Shown here: positions 43,428 to 52,243 of the stretch, in pieces | How positions within the stretch are numbered: the first letter of the stretch is position 1 | How the letters are laid out: the number at the start of each line of letters is the position of its first letter | The notes under the pieces: model-generated | Told to the model about the DNA's origin: nothing | Databases searched by the model: none | Seen by the model: only the letters and a program-made list of their open reading frames with translations | Origin: Niastella caeni | GTDB taxonomy: Bacteria > Bacteroidota > Bacteroidia > Chitinophagales > Chitinophagaceae | Assembly: GCF_004834005.1 (NCBI RefSeq) | Contig: NZ_STFF01000007.1 | Span: 62,001-126,000, forward strand | Direction of reading: 5' to 3' | DNA: 64,000 nt | Translations under genes and position numbers: made by a program

Positions 43428-44222
43428 TTATACCATTTCCATCCAGGTATGATCGGCCAGCAGCTTTACCATTGCTACAAATCGTTTATATGGACCCGCC
43501 CCGCCGCCCCATTCTTTGGGACTTACCATAGATAAAAGGTAACTGCCATCGGCTTTCTCATATACGTAATAGGTATGCCCGATTACAGGGGTAAAACTCA
43601 GTTTTGCGCCATAAATAAGGAGGGATAATTCTTTGCGCTTCTGAATTTCCTGCGCCTGCAATGCCAGTAACTCTATTTGTTTTCTGATCTGCTCCAACTG
43701 CATGTTGGTTTGTTCTTCCATAGCCGTAAGGGCCTTGTGACGGATAACGCCTTCTTCGGTTGGTTTTATAACAGCGCCGGAAACAGAAGCAGAATAAGGT
43801 AATACGCTCAACTGCTTATGATAGTACTCAACGTTGGTATAAGGCTGTAACTGCGGAGTTGTTCCCTTTTGGGTTATTCGCAAATAACCATTCGGCATTA
43901 TTTCATGGGCGATATGCAACACCTGTTCGTGCTGGCGGTAAAATACCGTTTCAAAGGAGATGCCGTCAATAAATGTCGTTTTTATCGTTTCTGCCACTTC
44001 GGGGTTTTCGAACGTGTGCTCCTGCCCGTCAGGCATAATGGTATATTGGCTTTCAAAAGCCTGGTTTTCGAGCGTTACCCAGTTCATGGTAATGGAAAGG
44101 AGACGCTCATTTTCTATGGCTTCCATTTTATAAATGCCCGACCGTGGCCGTTCGCCAAATTCATACGTGCCTTTTTCGGGAAACAATTGCCAGCTTGCTA
44201 AAAAGTTATATGCCTGTACCAT
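43428..44222 (-). CDS. DUF2452 domain protein with lipocalin-like N-terminal half
   Basis: 264 residues, no signal peptide. The N-terminal ~120 residues look lipocalin/DUF-like ('NFLASWQLFPEKGTYEFGE', 'GIYKMEAI', 'ISFETVFYR'). A helical link 'EQIRKQIELLALQAQEIQKR' leads to the DUF2452 core 'IYGAKLSFTPVIGHTYYVYE', 'LLSMVSPKEWG' and 'LADHTW'. Function unknown. A TATTTTTG element at 44260-44267 on the minus strand is a possible promoter. Confidence 0.75.
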   Translation of the reverse strand: MVQAYNFLASWQLFPEKGTYEFGERPRSGIYKMEAIENERLLSITMNWVTLENQAFESQYTIMPDGQEHTFENPEVAETIKTTFIDGISFETVFYRQHEQVLHIAHEIMPNGYLRITQKGTTPQLQPYTNVEYYHKQLSVLPYSASVSGAVIKPTEEGVIRHKALTAMEEQTNMQLEQIRKQIELLALQAQEIQKRKELSLLIYGAKLSFTPVIGHTYYVYEKADGSYLLSMVSPKEWGGGAGPYKRFVAMVKLLADHTWMEMV

Positions 44223-44259
44223 ATTTATTAATGCCGGTTATACCATATTCGGTTGAGTG

Positions 44260-44267
44260 CAAAAATA
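44260..44267 (-). promoter_or_regulatory. Candidate -7 element for the DUF2452 gene
   Basis: Minus-strand TATTTTTG fits TAnnTTTG, 37 bases before the ATG; TTTG copies occur 13 and 17 bases further upstream. Confidence 0.35.
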
Positions 44268-44285
44268 GGCAACAGGCCGACAAAC

Positions 44286-44322
44286 AAAAAACCCCGATCG
44301 CCAGTTGGCAGACGGGGTTTTA
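44286..44322. terminator. Hairpin terminator
   Basis: AAAACCCCG pairs with CGGGGTTTT, with a small inner stem (GCCA/TGGC) in the loop and A/T runs outside. Ends the leftward Pmp3-like gene (stop at 44342). Confidence 0.8.
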
Positions 44323-44341
44323 AAAATAATTTTATTACGTC

Positions 44342-44755
44342 TTAGATCGCATCAAAAACCACCAGCAGTGCAAATATTACACCAGGGATCCAGAAGAGTA
44401 AGGTAAGGATCAGGCTGATCCAGAACCTTGAGTTCACTTCTTCTTCTTTCAGGTAAACAGCCAGTGGGGGTAACAAGATAGCCAGGATAGCCAGTAATAC
44501 CTGGTCGGTTTCTGCAGCACGACCAGCCCGTTTGTCCGCCTTGTAGTCTTTCAATAATTTCTTAGCTTCTTTGATCCGTGTTTTACGCTCATGTCTCGAC
44601 AGGTTCTTAAATTCATCAACGGCGGAAGTCACTGTCGCTGGTGCTGGTTCAGTTTTGGTAGTATTGTCTGCAGGTAAAGCAGCAGCCAGTACTGGAGTGG
44701 TGCAAACAGAAACCATTACCAGTAAGGTCAGGAATCGGGTAGTGATCTTTTTCAT
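44342..44755 (-). CDS. YqaE/Pmp3-family membrane protein with signal peptide
   Basis: ATG at 44755 (longer frame begins TTG). Signal peptide to about 'TPVLAAA', then a charged linker ('LSRHERKTRIKEAKKLLKDY'), then the two-helix Pmp3/UPF0057 domain: 'LLAILAILLPPLAVYL' and 'FWISLILTLLFWIPGVIFALLVV'. The classic Pmp3 protein is ~52 residues; this ~137-residue form with a leader is common in Bacteroidota. Stress or osmotic roles are known for some homologues; not provable here. Confidence 0.85.
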   Translation of the reverse strand: MKKITTRFLTLLVMVSVCTTPVLAAALPADNTTKTEPAPATVTSAVDEFKNLSRHERKTRIKEAKKLLKDYKADKRAGRAAETDQVLLAILAILLPPLAVYLKEEEVNSRFWISLILTLLFWIPGVIFALLVVFDAI

Positions 44756-44773
44756 AATATCTAATTTGGTAAA

Positions 44774-44781
44774 CAAATATA
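44774..44781 (-). promoter_or_regulatory. Candidate -7 element for the Pmp3-like gene
   Basis: Minus-strand TATATTTG matches TAnnTTTG, 18 bases before the ATG at 44755. No -33 at standard spacing. Confidence 0.4.
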
Positions 44782-45053
44782 GTGAGGAATCTTTCAGATT
44801 GATACATCACATGCAATTAAAAGACCAGATAATGTTAACCGTACAGTAAGTAACGGTTACTTCCTGCCTGGCAATATCAAATAAACCCCATAATATCCCT
44901 GATCCGCTTACATTTGTTTTGAAAACAGGTTGGATGGATTATATGGTTTGAGCAATCGGGCAATAAGGTTATATATGACAGTTAGGGCAAAATGGCGTTC
45001 GCCTGAAATAAATGATTATTATTGCAATTACAATTTTGTAGAAAATTTTTACC

Positions 45054-46157
45054 ATGGCTGGCATAAGCAAATATTTTAGAAAGGAAGGAGCAATGCAAGC
45101 GGCGGCAGCGGCATTCTGGCAATGGTTTGTCGAAAATGAGCATCGGTTCAGGGAGCTTGAAAAGAATGATTCTGATCAGGCTTTGTCGTTTTTGGAGGAA
45201 CTGATCCAGCAAATGCAACCGTTTAATCCTTACCTTAAAGCATTGGCTGGCCCAGATAGTAGCGGTAATTATGAACTGATCATTACTTCCGATGGCGATA
45301 TCGCTTTGTTCAGTAAGGTGGAAGAATTAATAAAATCAGCGCCGCCCGTTCCGCATTGGGTGTTTACTGCACATAAACCAGCCCTTGGCTTTGAAGGCAT
45401 TAGTATAGACCTGTATGGGCTTCAGTTTACTACCACCACCACCAGCTTTTATCCTATAGTTCAGGAAAACTATCCCGATGAAGTAAATATTGTGCTCACC
45501 CATACCGAGTATACAAAGGATCTGGACGATCATTTTCAGGCAGGTGGTATGATCTATCTTGAAAACGGGCTGGGGGAGGTGAACACCGCCACCAAAATAG
45601 ACAATTATGAAACCGGTCCTTTGCCCGCGGGAGACCGGGATATAGAAATAATTCCAATTTCGAAGCTGAATGAATATCTGAATTGGCGGGAAAAGGAGTT
45701 CGTGGAAAAATACGAATCCGTTCCGGCCGAACGACCCGACACATTTCATTTATTTGAGGCCGAAGACAAAGAGGGTAGAAAGATGCTGTTGGCCGTTAAT
45801 ATGGATTGCAGGTATTGGGACATGAAGCCGGCGTATTCGTGGTTATTACAGGTGAATATAAACTATACCGGCGATGAAAACGGTTTCCCGTTCGAAGAAC
45901 AATTGATCGAATTGCAAACCCTGGAAGAAGAGATGTTTAACCTGTTGCCTGGCGATCGCGCCATTCTTGCCGGAAATAAAACATACGACAATTGTAAGAA
46001 TATTTATTTTTATGTAAGCGAATACAAAACCACAGCTGCTTTATTGAACCAGTATGTAGAAAGCAGGGAAACACCGTATGAGATCCTGTTTTTTATAAGA
46101 AGGGATAAATACTGGCGAACCATGGAGCAGTATTTTAATTTGCCCACCGAAGATTGA
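45054..46157 (+). CDS. DUF695 domain protein, unknown function
   Basis: 367 residues, no signal or membrane helix. The N-terminal ~195 residues form a domain with 'AFWQWFVENEHRF' and 'PFNPYLKALAGPD'. The C-terminal ~130 fit DUF695: 'MLLAVNMDCRYWDMKPAYSW', 'LLQVNINY', 'YDNCKNIYFYVSEYK' and 'EILFFIRRDKYW'. The combination is known in Bacteroidota; its role is not. Monocistronic. Confidence 0.78.
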   Translation: MAGISKYFRKEGAMQAAAAAFWQWFVENEHRFRELEKNDSDQALSFLEELIQQMQPFNPYLKALAGPDSSGNYELIITSDGDIALFSKVEELIKSAPPVPHWVFTAHKPALGFEGISIDLYGLQFTTTTTSFYPIVQENYPDEVNIVLTHTEYTKDLDDHFQAGGMIYLENGLGEVNTATKIDNYETGPLPAGDRDIEIIPISKLNEYLNWREKEFVEKYESVPAERPDTFHLFEAEDKEGRKMLLAVNMDCRYWDMKPAYSWLLQVNINYTGDENGFPFEEQLIELQTLEEEMFNLLPGDRAILAGNKTYDNCKNIYFYVSEYKTTAALLNQYVESRETPYEILFFIRRDKYWRTMEQYFNLPTED

Positions 46158-46385
46158 GCCGTACCGGGTTCTCTTATTCTGCAAAAAAGGTTTTGGCCTG
46201 TGAGAAGCGGTTAGGTGGCGATATACAGTTGCAGGCAGGTGTAGGTACATGAACTATTTTTGTTATAGATTGATGGGGCAATATTTTGATATGTATTAGA
46301 TAGTATGGATTAGAACAATGATATTTGTGTGCTTTTCACGTTTTAGTAATATTCAATTTCCTTAGAACAACACGATAGTAGCTGT

Positions 46386-47807
46386 ATGCACGCCTTGCGC
46401 CTGGATTTATTGAAATATTGGTTATTCATAAAATCCATTGGGGTCACCCCCGATATGGAGGAGTATGAAAAAAGGAAAATGAGCATTTTTAACCAGCTTA
46501 ATTTCCTGGGGATCATTACAGGCATTGTTGTACCACTCATTGGCATTTTTTTCAATGACCACCTGCCGCCGCTGGCCTGGTTCATTGCAGGCTCTCCACT
46601 GGCCATTAGCGTTATTGTACTTTGGTTGAACCACGAAAAGTATTACGAACACGCACGACTGGTGTATTTCAGTTTATATCCCATAGCCACCTGCCTGGTT
46701 TACCTCGGTAAAGTGGATGTGGGTGTTGAATTGTTTTTTGTATTGTACGGGGTTTTATCGGTATTCTTTTTACAACAGGTCATTCATATCATATTTGCGT
46801 TCAGCTTATCGGTTGCCTGTTACTTTTTTGCCTGCATTGTGCCGCACGATTTTTATTTCAAACTGGTGACCGTCAATTATTACTTCTATGTATTCAATCA
46901 CCTTACGGCCATCTCCTTCATTTTTTACGCGATATATTTTATCAAGCAGGAAAATACCGGTTACCATTTTAGCCTGTTAAGTAAGTCGGAAGAATTGCAC
47001 CGCCGCAGTATTGAAAGCGAGCTGCAGAAGCAGGAGATAGCGCAAAAAGCCCATTTGCTGGAAGAGCAAACCGCCAAGCTCACCGAACTAAATCAGCTAA
47101 AGAACAAACTGTTCTCCGTAATTGCGCATGACCTGAAAACGCCTATGTATGCATTGCGCAACCTGTTCAATAATATGCACTCCAGTGAAATGCCGGTAAA
47201 GGAAATGAAAGCATTGCTGCCCGGTATTGTGAATGAAATGAATTATACCACCAACCTCATGGAAAACCTGTTGCAATGGGCCAAATCGCAAATGGAGAAC
47301 TCGTCTTTGCAGCCTGAGGTGCTTGATATTGAAACCATGATCAGCCGGGTATTGCAGTTGTTACACTGGCAGGCCAGCAACAAACGCATTCACCTGGAAT
47401 CGCAGATTGAAGAACCCCTGTTTTGTTATGCCGATAAAGAAATGGTGAACCTGGTTTTGCGTAACCTGTTATCTAACGCCATAAAGTTTACCCCTGAAAA
47501 CGGGCATGTGCGGGTAGGCGCTACAGAACGCGCTTCCTGTGTTGAGATCTTTGTTCAGGACGATGGCGTGGGCATCAGTACCGAACGGCAGCAACAACTT
47601 TTTGGCGATATATTCTATACCACTAAAGGAACCAATTCAGAAACCGGCACTGGTTTAGGTCTTAAGCTCTGTAAAGATTTCCTGGAAAAGAATGGCGGCC
47701 GTATAGCTGTGCAAAGCCAGCCAGGCAAAGGCAGCATCTTTACTGTTACTTTACCACGCTTTGGTGGAGAGGCCGGCCCGAGGGTTTCAATGGGCAATGG
47801 GCAATAA
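46386..47807 (+). CDS. Membrane histidine kinase with multi-helix N-terminal domain
   Basis: 473 residues. N-terminal ~185 residues hold about six membrane helices without a large periplasmic loop, a 7TM-type sensor. A coiled segment (~195-240) leads to HisKA with His248 in 'SVIAHDLKTPMYAL', then HATPase_c: 'LLSNAIKFTPENG', 'DDGVGIS', 'GTGLGLKLCKDF', 'VTLPRF'. No regulator is adjacent. The last ~15 residues past 'TLPRF' are unusual: they include ATGGGCAATGGGCAATAA, which is the start of a downstream word repeat, so the tail looks newly acquired. Confidence 0.9.
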   Translation: MHALRLDLLKYWLFIKSIGVTPDMEEYEKRKMSIFNQLNFLGIITGIVVPLIGIFFNDHLPPLAWFIAGSPLAISVIVLWLNHEKYYEHARLVYFSLYPIATCLVYLGKVDVGVELFFVLYGVLSVFFLQQVIHIIFAFSLSVACYFFACIVPHDFYFKLVTVNYYFYVFNHLTAISFIFYAIYFIKQENTGYHFSLLSKSEELHRRSIESELQKQEIAQKAHLLEEQTAKLTELNQLKNKLFSVIAHDLKTPMYALRNLFNNMHSSEMPVKEMKALLPGIVNEMNYTTNLMENLLQWAKSQMENSSLQPEVLDIETMISRVLQLLHWQASNKRIHLESQIEEPLFCYADKEMVNLVLRNLLSNAIKFTPENGHVRVGATERASCVEIFVQDDGVGISTERQQQLFGDIFYTTKGTNSETGTGLGLKLCKDFLEKNGGRIAVQSQPGKGSIFTVTLPRFGGEAGPRVSMGNGQ

Positions 47808-47890
47808 TCAAATACAGGCTATAAGCTGCAAGCAGAAAACTTATGGCTTTGGTATTTGCTTTTACGGCTTAAAACTTACGGCTGTTTTCC
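47790..47890. repeat. Intergenic word repeat overlapping the 3' end of a kinase gene
   Basis: ATGGGCAATGGGCAAT forms the last codons of the kinase. Then CAAATACAGGCTATAAGC, TGCAAGC run opposite to CTTATGGCTTTGGTATTTGC, TTTTACGGCTTAAAAC, TTACGGC. Lies between convergent genes. Confidence 0.5.
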
Positions 47891-47903
47891 TTCAGCTACT
47901 TTT

Positions 47904-48740
47904 TTACTTAAATATTCTATTAAAGAACTCCTGCATGTCCCGCCAGGAGGCGCTATCAGCCGCCGCATTATAAGCAATAGGGATATTAAATTGTTTGCCT
48001 ACTTCTGTTGCTTTGGGATTGGTAAACGCATGTACAGCGCCGGGATATGCCTTGAAAGTATAATCAGCCTGTATAGAATCCATTTGTTTTTTAAACTGGT
48101 CCACTTCTTCCTTTTTTACGAACGGGTCATCAGCGCCATGGCATACCAGTATTTTTGCTTTCAACAGATCTTTATTGGCCGGCGTACCCAATAAGCTGCC
48201 ATGAAAGCTCACCACCCCTTTAAAAGGCTCGCCTAACCGGGCTGCGTTCAACACCATGCCGCCCCCAAAGCAATAACCAATAGCAGCTATTTTGGAGGTA
48301 TCTGTTTGCATATAACTTTTCAGGGCAACCAATGCGGCATCTATCCGCGCTTTTGCTTTTTCGGGATTGGTATAGAAAGGAGTAGCCAGTTTACCGGCAG
48401 TAGAAGGGGAGTCGGTTGTCAGGCCATTGCCATACATATCCATGGCCATAGCTATGTAACCTAATTTAGCCAGTTCCCGCGCCCGCATTTTAGGGTAATC
48501 GTTCAAGCCCCACCATTCATGAATAACCAGTATGGCCGGGCGTTTGGTATCCACGCTGGTATCATAGGCTACAAACCCGTCCATGGTAATGTCATCACCG
48601 CCATAACTGATGTTCATTTCTTTGATCCCCGGCTTTTTGGTTTCGGCTTCCTTACCGGTTTGCTTTGATGACTGGTCATTGCAGGAAACAATAGCAGCTA
48701 CGGCAATAAACAAATAAACGTAACCCAATTTGTGTTTCAT
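47904..48740 (-). CDS. Dienelactone hydrolase family lipoprotein
   Basis: 278 residues. Lipobox VSC (Cys20), so anchored in the envelope, unlike the cytosolic enzyme. Alpha/beta-hydrolase core with the dienelactone-hydrolase triad: nucleophile Cys in 'GYCFGGG', Asp in 'GADDPFV', His in 'GAVHAFTN'; also 'VIHEWWGLN' and 'AMDMYG'. Natural substrate unknown; the family includes carboxymethylenebutenolidase and broader esterases. ATG at 48740. Confidence 0.9.
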   Translation of the reverse strand: MKHKLGYVYLFIAVAAIVSCNDQSSKQTGKEAETKKPGIKEMNISYGGDDITMDGFVAYDTSVDTKRPAILVIHEWWGLNDYPKMRARELAKLGYIAMAMDMYGNGLTTDSPSTAGKLATPFYTNPEKAKARIDAALVALKSYMQTDTSKIAAIGYCFGGGMVLNAARLGEPFKGVVSFHGSLLGTPANKDLLKAKILVCHGADDPFVKKEEVDQFKKQMDSIQADYTFKAYPGAVHAFTNPKATEVGKQFNIPIAYNAAADSASWRDMQEFFNRIFK

Positions 48741-48834
48741 AACCTTATGATTTTAGCTTCTGGTAAATCAATGAATGATGACTATGAAGGTCGGGAAAAA
48801 GTTGGAAAATGAACACGGCCCTTTTGTTAACGCA

Positions 48835-49668
48835 TCAGGTTGTTGTCTTTTCATAGATGCCGGTTTCCAACATAATATGTCCTTCTTTTAAGTTCTTATG
48901 CAGGTTATTTAATTTTTCGAGGGCGGTATCGCCCATCAATAAATGCAGTCCCAATGCGGGCAAACCCTTTTTCGAAATTCTATTAAGCAGGTTGTTGAAG
49001 AAAGCGATCCCTTTTCCGGTGTCGTCCTTTACCTGTATGCGTTGCAGGCCGGTATCGTGTAACAACATATGTAGTTGTTGTGAAGTGATCAAATAACTCA
49101 TCGATGCACCGGCAGCCCAGGGAACGGGGAAATATATGGGCAGTTGATCATTGCTGAGGATATCGTAATAAATAAAACGGCCGCCAGCCGTTAACACGCG
49201 TTCTATTTCTGCATAAAATGTTTTTTTATCGGCAATATTCATTTGCACGTGTTGTGTTAATACAACATCAAAACTGTTGTTATTGAAAGGCAATGCCAAC
49301 GCGCTGCCCTGTACAAACCGGGTGCTGTGTTGTAAACCCGTTAACGCTGATAATTGCCGGGCGGTGCGTATGTAGTCGGCAGTTATATCTATGCCGGTTA
49401 CATCGCAGCCGTATTCATCTGCCAGCATCCGGCAGGCGCCGCCCAGGCCGCAACCCACATCTAATATGCGCATGGCGGGTTGCAGGCCGGCTGCAGCCGC
49501 CAGTTCGTGCGATACCTCCTGTCCGCGTACATGAAACTCATCTATAGCCGCTATAACCTTCCTGCTGACGTTTCCGGCCGGGATGCCGGCATTGTCAAGC
49601 GCCTGCAGAATAGCCTCGTATAAGCGCTCATATGCGTAATGGGATGCTATTTCGGGTTCATTGTTCAT
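48835..49668 (-). CDS. Class I SAM-dependent methyltransferase
   Basis: 277 residues. Rossmann-fold motif I 'ILDVGCGLGG' near 68-77, 'VTGIDITADYIRTAR', the motif 'LPFNNNSFDVVLTQHVQMNI' and post-motif 'EIERVLTAGGRFIYYDIL'. This is a UbiE/sterol-methyltransferase-like group; the acceptor is unknown. ATG at 49668. Cytosolic; monocistronic, divergent from prfB. Confidence 0.88.
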   Translation of the reverse strand: MNNEPEIASHYAYERLYEAILQALDNAGIPAGNVSRKVIAAIDEFHVRGQEVSHELAAAAGLQPAMRILDVGCGLGGACRMLADEYGCDVTGIDITADYIRTARQLSALTGLQHSTRFVQGSALALPFNNNSFDVVLTQHVQMNIADKKTFYAEIERVLTAGGRFIYYDILSNDQLPIYFPVPWAAGASMSYLITSQQLHMLLHDTGLQRIQVKDDTGKGIAFFNNLLNRISKKGLPALGLHLLMGDTALEKLNNLHKNLKEGHIMLETGIYEKTTT

Positions 49669-49792
49669 ACAGTGTCTAAGTTAATAAGTTTATAGAGTTG
49701 ATAAAGGAAAGCATATGGATAGTTGTGAGTTTTGAAATCAGGGTATCCATGTCAACTTGTTAACGTGTCAACTTTTCAACTATCTTTACGGC

Positions 49793-50879
49793 ATGACACA
49801 AGAAAAAATAAACGATATGAGGTCCCGCCTTGGTGGACTGAGGAGGTTTCTTTGACGTCGACAATCGTCAGTACAAAGTAAATGAAGAGAAACAACTTTC
49901 CCTTTCGCCCGGTTTTTGGGACGATAACAAACGGGCCACTGAAATCCTGAAAAGCATTAAGCTGAACGAATTCTGGATCAAACTCTACGACCAGACAAAA
50001 GCGGCCGTAGAGGATTTTGTTGTGTTGTTTGATTTCTGGAAAGCCGGCGAAGCCAGCGAAGAAGAAACCAAACAGGCTTATGAAAAAGCCTTGCAGCAAA
50101 TAGATGAAGCCGAATTCAAGAGCACCCTTAACCAGCCGGAAGACGAACTGCCGGGCGTACTGCAGATAAACAGCGGCGCCGGTGGAACGGAGAGCCAGGA
50201 CTGGGCCGAAATGCTGGCGCGTATGTACCGCATGTATGGCGAAAAACAGGGCTGGCAGGTAACCGAGCTCGACTGGCAGGAGGGCGATGGCGCTGGTATT
50301 AAAAGCGCTACACTGCAGTTTGACGGCCCGTTTGCCTATGGCTTTTTAAAGGCTGAAAGCGGCGTTCACCGCCTGGTGCGCATTTCTCCTTTCGATAGCA
50401 ATGCACGCCGGCATACGTCCTTTGCCTCGGTATTTGCCTATCCGCTGGTTGATGACAGCATAGAAGTGGCCGTAAACCCCGCCGACCTGGAATGGGAGTT
50501 TTACCGAAGCGGTGGCAAGGGTGGACAGAACGTGAACAAGGTTGAAACGGCTGTGCGTTTAAAGCACCATCCCAGCGGTATTGTGGTGGAATGCCAGAAA
50601 GCCCGTACGCAGGGAGAAAACCGCGAAATGGCGCTCCAGATGCTTAAGAGCCGGTTGTATGAAGAGGAACTTCGCAAGCGGGAAGCGTTGAAGAATGCCA
50701 CCAATGCGTCGAAGAAGAAGATAGAGTGGGGAAGCCAGATCCGCAGCTATGTATTCCATCCTTATAAAATGATCAAAGACCACCGCACCGATTTTGAAGT
50801 AGGAAATGTGCAACCGGTGATGGATGGGGAACTGGATGGTTTTATAAAAGCTTATCTGATGATGGAGGCGGGTGGTTAG
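49793..50879 (+). CDS. prfB: Peptide chain release factor 2, with programmed +1 frameshift
   Basis: Recognises UGA and UAA at termination. The ATG at 49793 opens a 20-codon frame that ends at TGA (49853-49855). The site AGG AGG TTT CTT TGA C has a Shine-Dalgarno-like AGGAGG exactly three bases before CTT TGA, as in classic prfB autoregulation; slipping at CTT gives GAC and continues to 50879, for a 361-residue protein. RF2 marks: 'SPFDSNARRHTSFASV', GGQ in 'SGGKGGQNVNKVETA'. A 5' half missing from a single-frame reading is therefore not a pseudogene. The stop runs straight into a word repeat. Confidence 0.97.
49841..49856 (+). promoter_or_regulatory. prfB programmed frameshift site
   Basis: AGGAGG-TTT-CTT-TGA-C: internal anti-SD pairing site, three-base spacer, slippery CTT, in-frame UGA followed by C (a poor termination context). 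High RF2 stops at the UGA; low RF2 permits +1 shift. Confidence 0.95.
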
Positions 50880-51112
50880 TTTATGGTTTATGGTTTGTGG
50901 TTTGTGGTTTGTGGTTTGTGGTTTGTGGTTTCGTTGAATTTTCGAAACGGCCGATTAATTGTAACCCCCCTGAAATATGAAAAGGTGTATACCGCTTGTG
51001 CGGAATGCACCTTTTTAATTTTTGAAGCTGCCCCTTAAAGCTGCTGAAACGCGTTCGCAAATTTCAAAGCGCGGCAGCAACAACAAACCATAAACTACAA
51101 ACAACAAACAGC
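50878..51112. repeat. Intergenic word repeat (GGTTTGT / ACAAACC), inverted pair
   Basis: Left arm 50879-50931 repeats GGTTTAT, GGTTTGT five times or more directly from the prfB stop. Right arm ~51079-51112 carries ACAACAAACCATAAAC, TACAAACAACAAACAGC. The ~145-base loop contains TGAATTTTCGAAA (50935-50947), shared with the loop at 30181-30193. Confidence 0.7.
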
Positions 51113-51150
51113 AAAAAAAAATGCCCCGACGCGTCGGGGCATTTTTTTTT
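51113..51150. terminator. Perfect palindromic bidirectional terminator
   Basis: ATGCCCCGACGCGTCGGGGCAT (a perfect palindrome) is flanked by A8 and T9. Between convergent prfB and the OmpA-like lipoprotein gene. Confidence 0.92.
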
Positions 51151-51206
51151 GAGTGTATTATCTCAGTACTGAGAACCCAGAAACTCATCACTGAGAACTC
51201 AGAAGA

Positions 51207-51251
51207 ATTTTGCCTGCAGTTTCATAGATGAACTATGGCTGCAGGCAAAAT
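51207..51251. repeat. Two-level hairpin (12-bp perfect stem plus inner 5-bp stem)
   Basis: TTTTGCCTGCAG (51208-51219) pairs with CTGCAGGCAAAA (51239-51250); inside, CATAG (51223-51227) pairs with CTATG (51233-51237). No T run follows on the minus strand, so not a simple terminator. Confidence 0.6.
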
Positions 51252-51323
51252 ATGAATACACCAATTAATATTTCCAGAGTAATTATAACCAATCCGGCAT
51301 TACTCGAATATATACTTCAGTGA

Positions 51324-52229
51324 TTACCTCATTGCAGTGTCGTTGCTGAGGCCTTGCGCATATAAAGAACCGGGTAATACGTTCCATATCAAAGACACCA
51401 TACGGCGACGTTTGTCATCAGCCTTATAGTCTCTTACTCTGTCAGGATAAGGTAACTCCTCACCTTTACCCATCCACTTGATGTCGTAGTTGATGAGCTT
51501 AGGATTAGGAATAAGACCTTCGTTTATTTTGATAAGGTCAACCAGAAGGTTGGCAATAGATTTTGCTCTAAGTTCTGATAATTTAACATTCAACTCCTGG
51601 CGGGTAGGGTTGTTAGTTTTCATCTTGGCGAGCAGCGGCGAATACAAAGGAGATTCCTTCGCAATCGGCGTCTCGTCGGAGAAACCATAACATACAATTA
51701 CCGCCACGAACCGTTGCCTTGGGTGGTCACCAAAGAACTTGATGATTCGCTGTACAATTGGCTCGATTGATTTTTTGGCCTCATCCTGTTTTTCAGGAGG
51801 AATACCAAACATACCAGCGGGGAAGAACGTCGCTGTTTCGAATGAAGAGAACGTGGAAATGTCGTAAAGGTCATTCAGAGATTTCAGGTCGGTCAACGCA
51901 CTTTGAATGATTACGTTTGTGCGCTCAGCAAACTGAAGGATCTCTTCCCGTGAACCGGTTTTCTCCAGTTGAACCGCAACGGCGAGCTGGGTGTCGATTT
52001 TACGCTCGGCGTCTTTCAGGTTCCGGATGATCTCTTTACCGATGTCGGGATCCACTTCATAATTCTTAACTTTTTCAACTGTCAACGCGATGGCGCGCTG
52101 AGCTTCTTTCTTGACTAATTCAAGAGTTTCTTGTGTGGTTTTCGTCAGGCTTTGGACTTTTTGGCTGGTGCAAGCTGCAAACAGCATTGTCAGTCCTGAA
52201 ACTACCGTGATTAATAGGCTACGAAGCAT
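51324..52229 (-). CDS. Lipoprotein with OmpA-like C-terminal domain
   Basis: 301 residues; lipobox FAAC (Cys20). A helical region ~28-125 rich in charged heptads, then a C-terminal ~150 residues with OmpA-like features: 'RFVAVIVCYGFSDETPI', 'LSELRAKSIANLLVDLI', 'MGKGEELPYPD' and 'DDKRRRMVSLIW'. Such domains bind peptidoglycan, so an envelope anchor role is plausible. It lies 14 bp downstream of a vWA-like lipoprotein gene as the last member of a three-gene unit. Confidence 0.72.
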   Translation of the reverse strand: MLRSLLITVVSGLTMLFAACTSQKVQSLTKTTQETLELVKKEAQRAIALTVEKVKNYEVDPDIGKEIIRNLKDAERKIDTQLAVAVQLEKTGSREEILQFAERTNVIIQSALTDLKSLNDLYDISTFSSFETATFFPAGMFGIPPEKQDEAKKSIEPIVQRIIKFFGDHPRQRFVAVIVCYGFSDETPIAKESPLYSPLLAKMKTNNPTRQELNVKLSELRAKSIANLLVDLIKINEGLIPNPKLINYDIKWMGKGEELPYPDRVRDYKADDKRRRMVSLIWNVLPGSLYAQGLSNDTAMR

Positions 52230-52243
52230 AAGAGTAAAGGTTT

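Larger units (their letters stand above)
50880..51323. other. 444-bp convergent intergenic region
   Basis: No gene. Holds, in order, the GGTTTGT word repeat, the perfect bidirectional terminator at 51113-51150, short ACTGAGAAC words at ~51165-51203 and a cruciform-like hairpin at 51207-51251. Confidence 0.6.

Noticed and set aside
50022..50879. prfB as a truncated or frameshifted pseudogene
   Set aside because: The upstream 20 codons, AGGAGG-TTT-CTT-TGA-C site and continuous RF2 similarity on both sides show programmed frameshifting.
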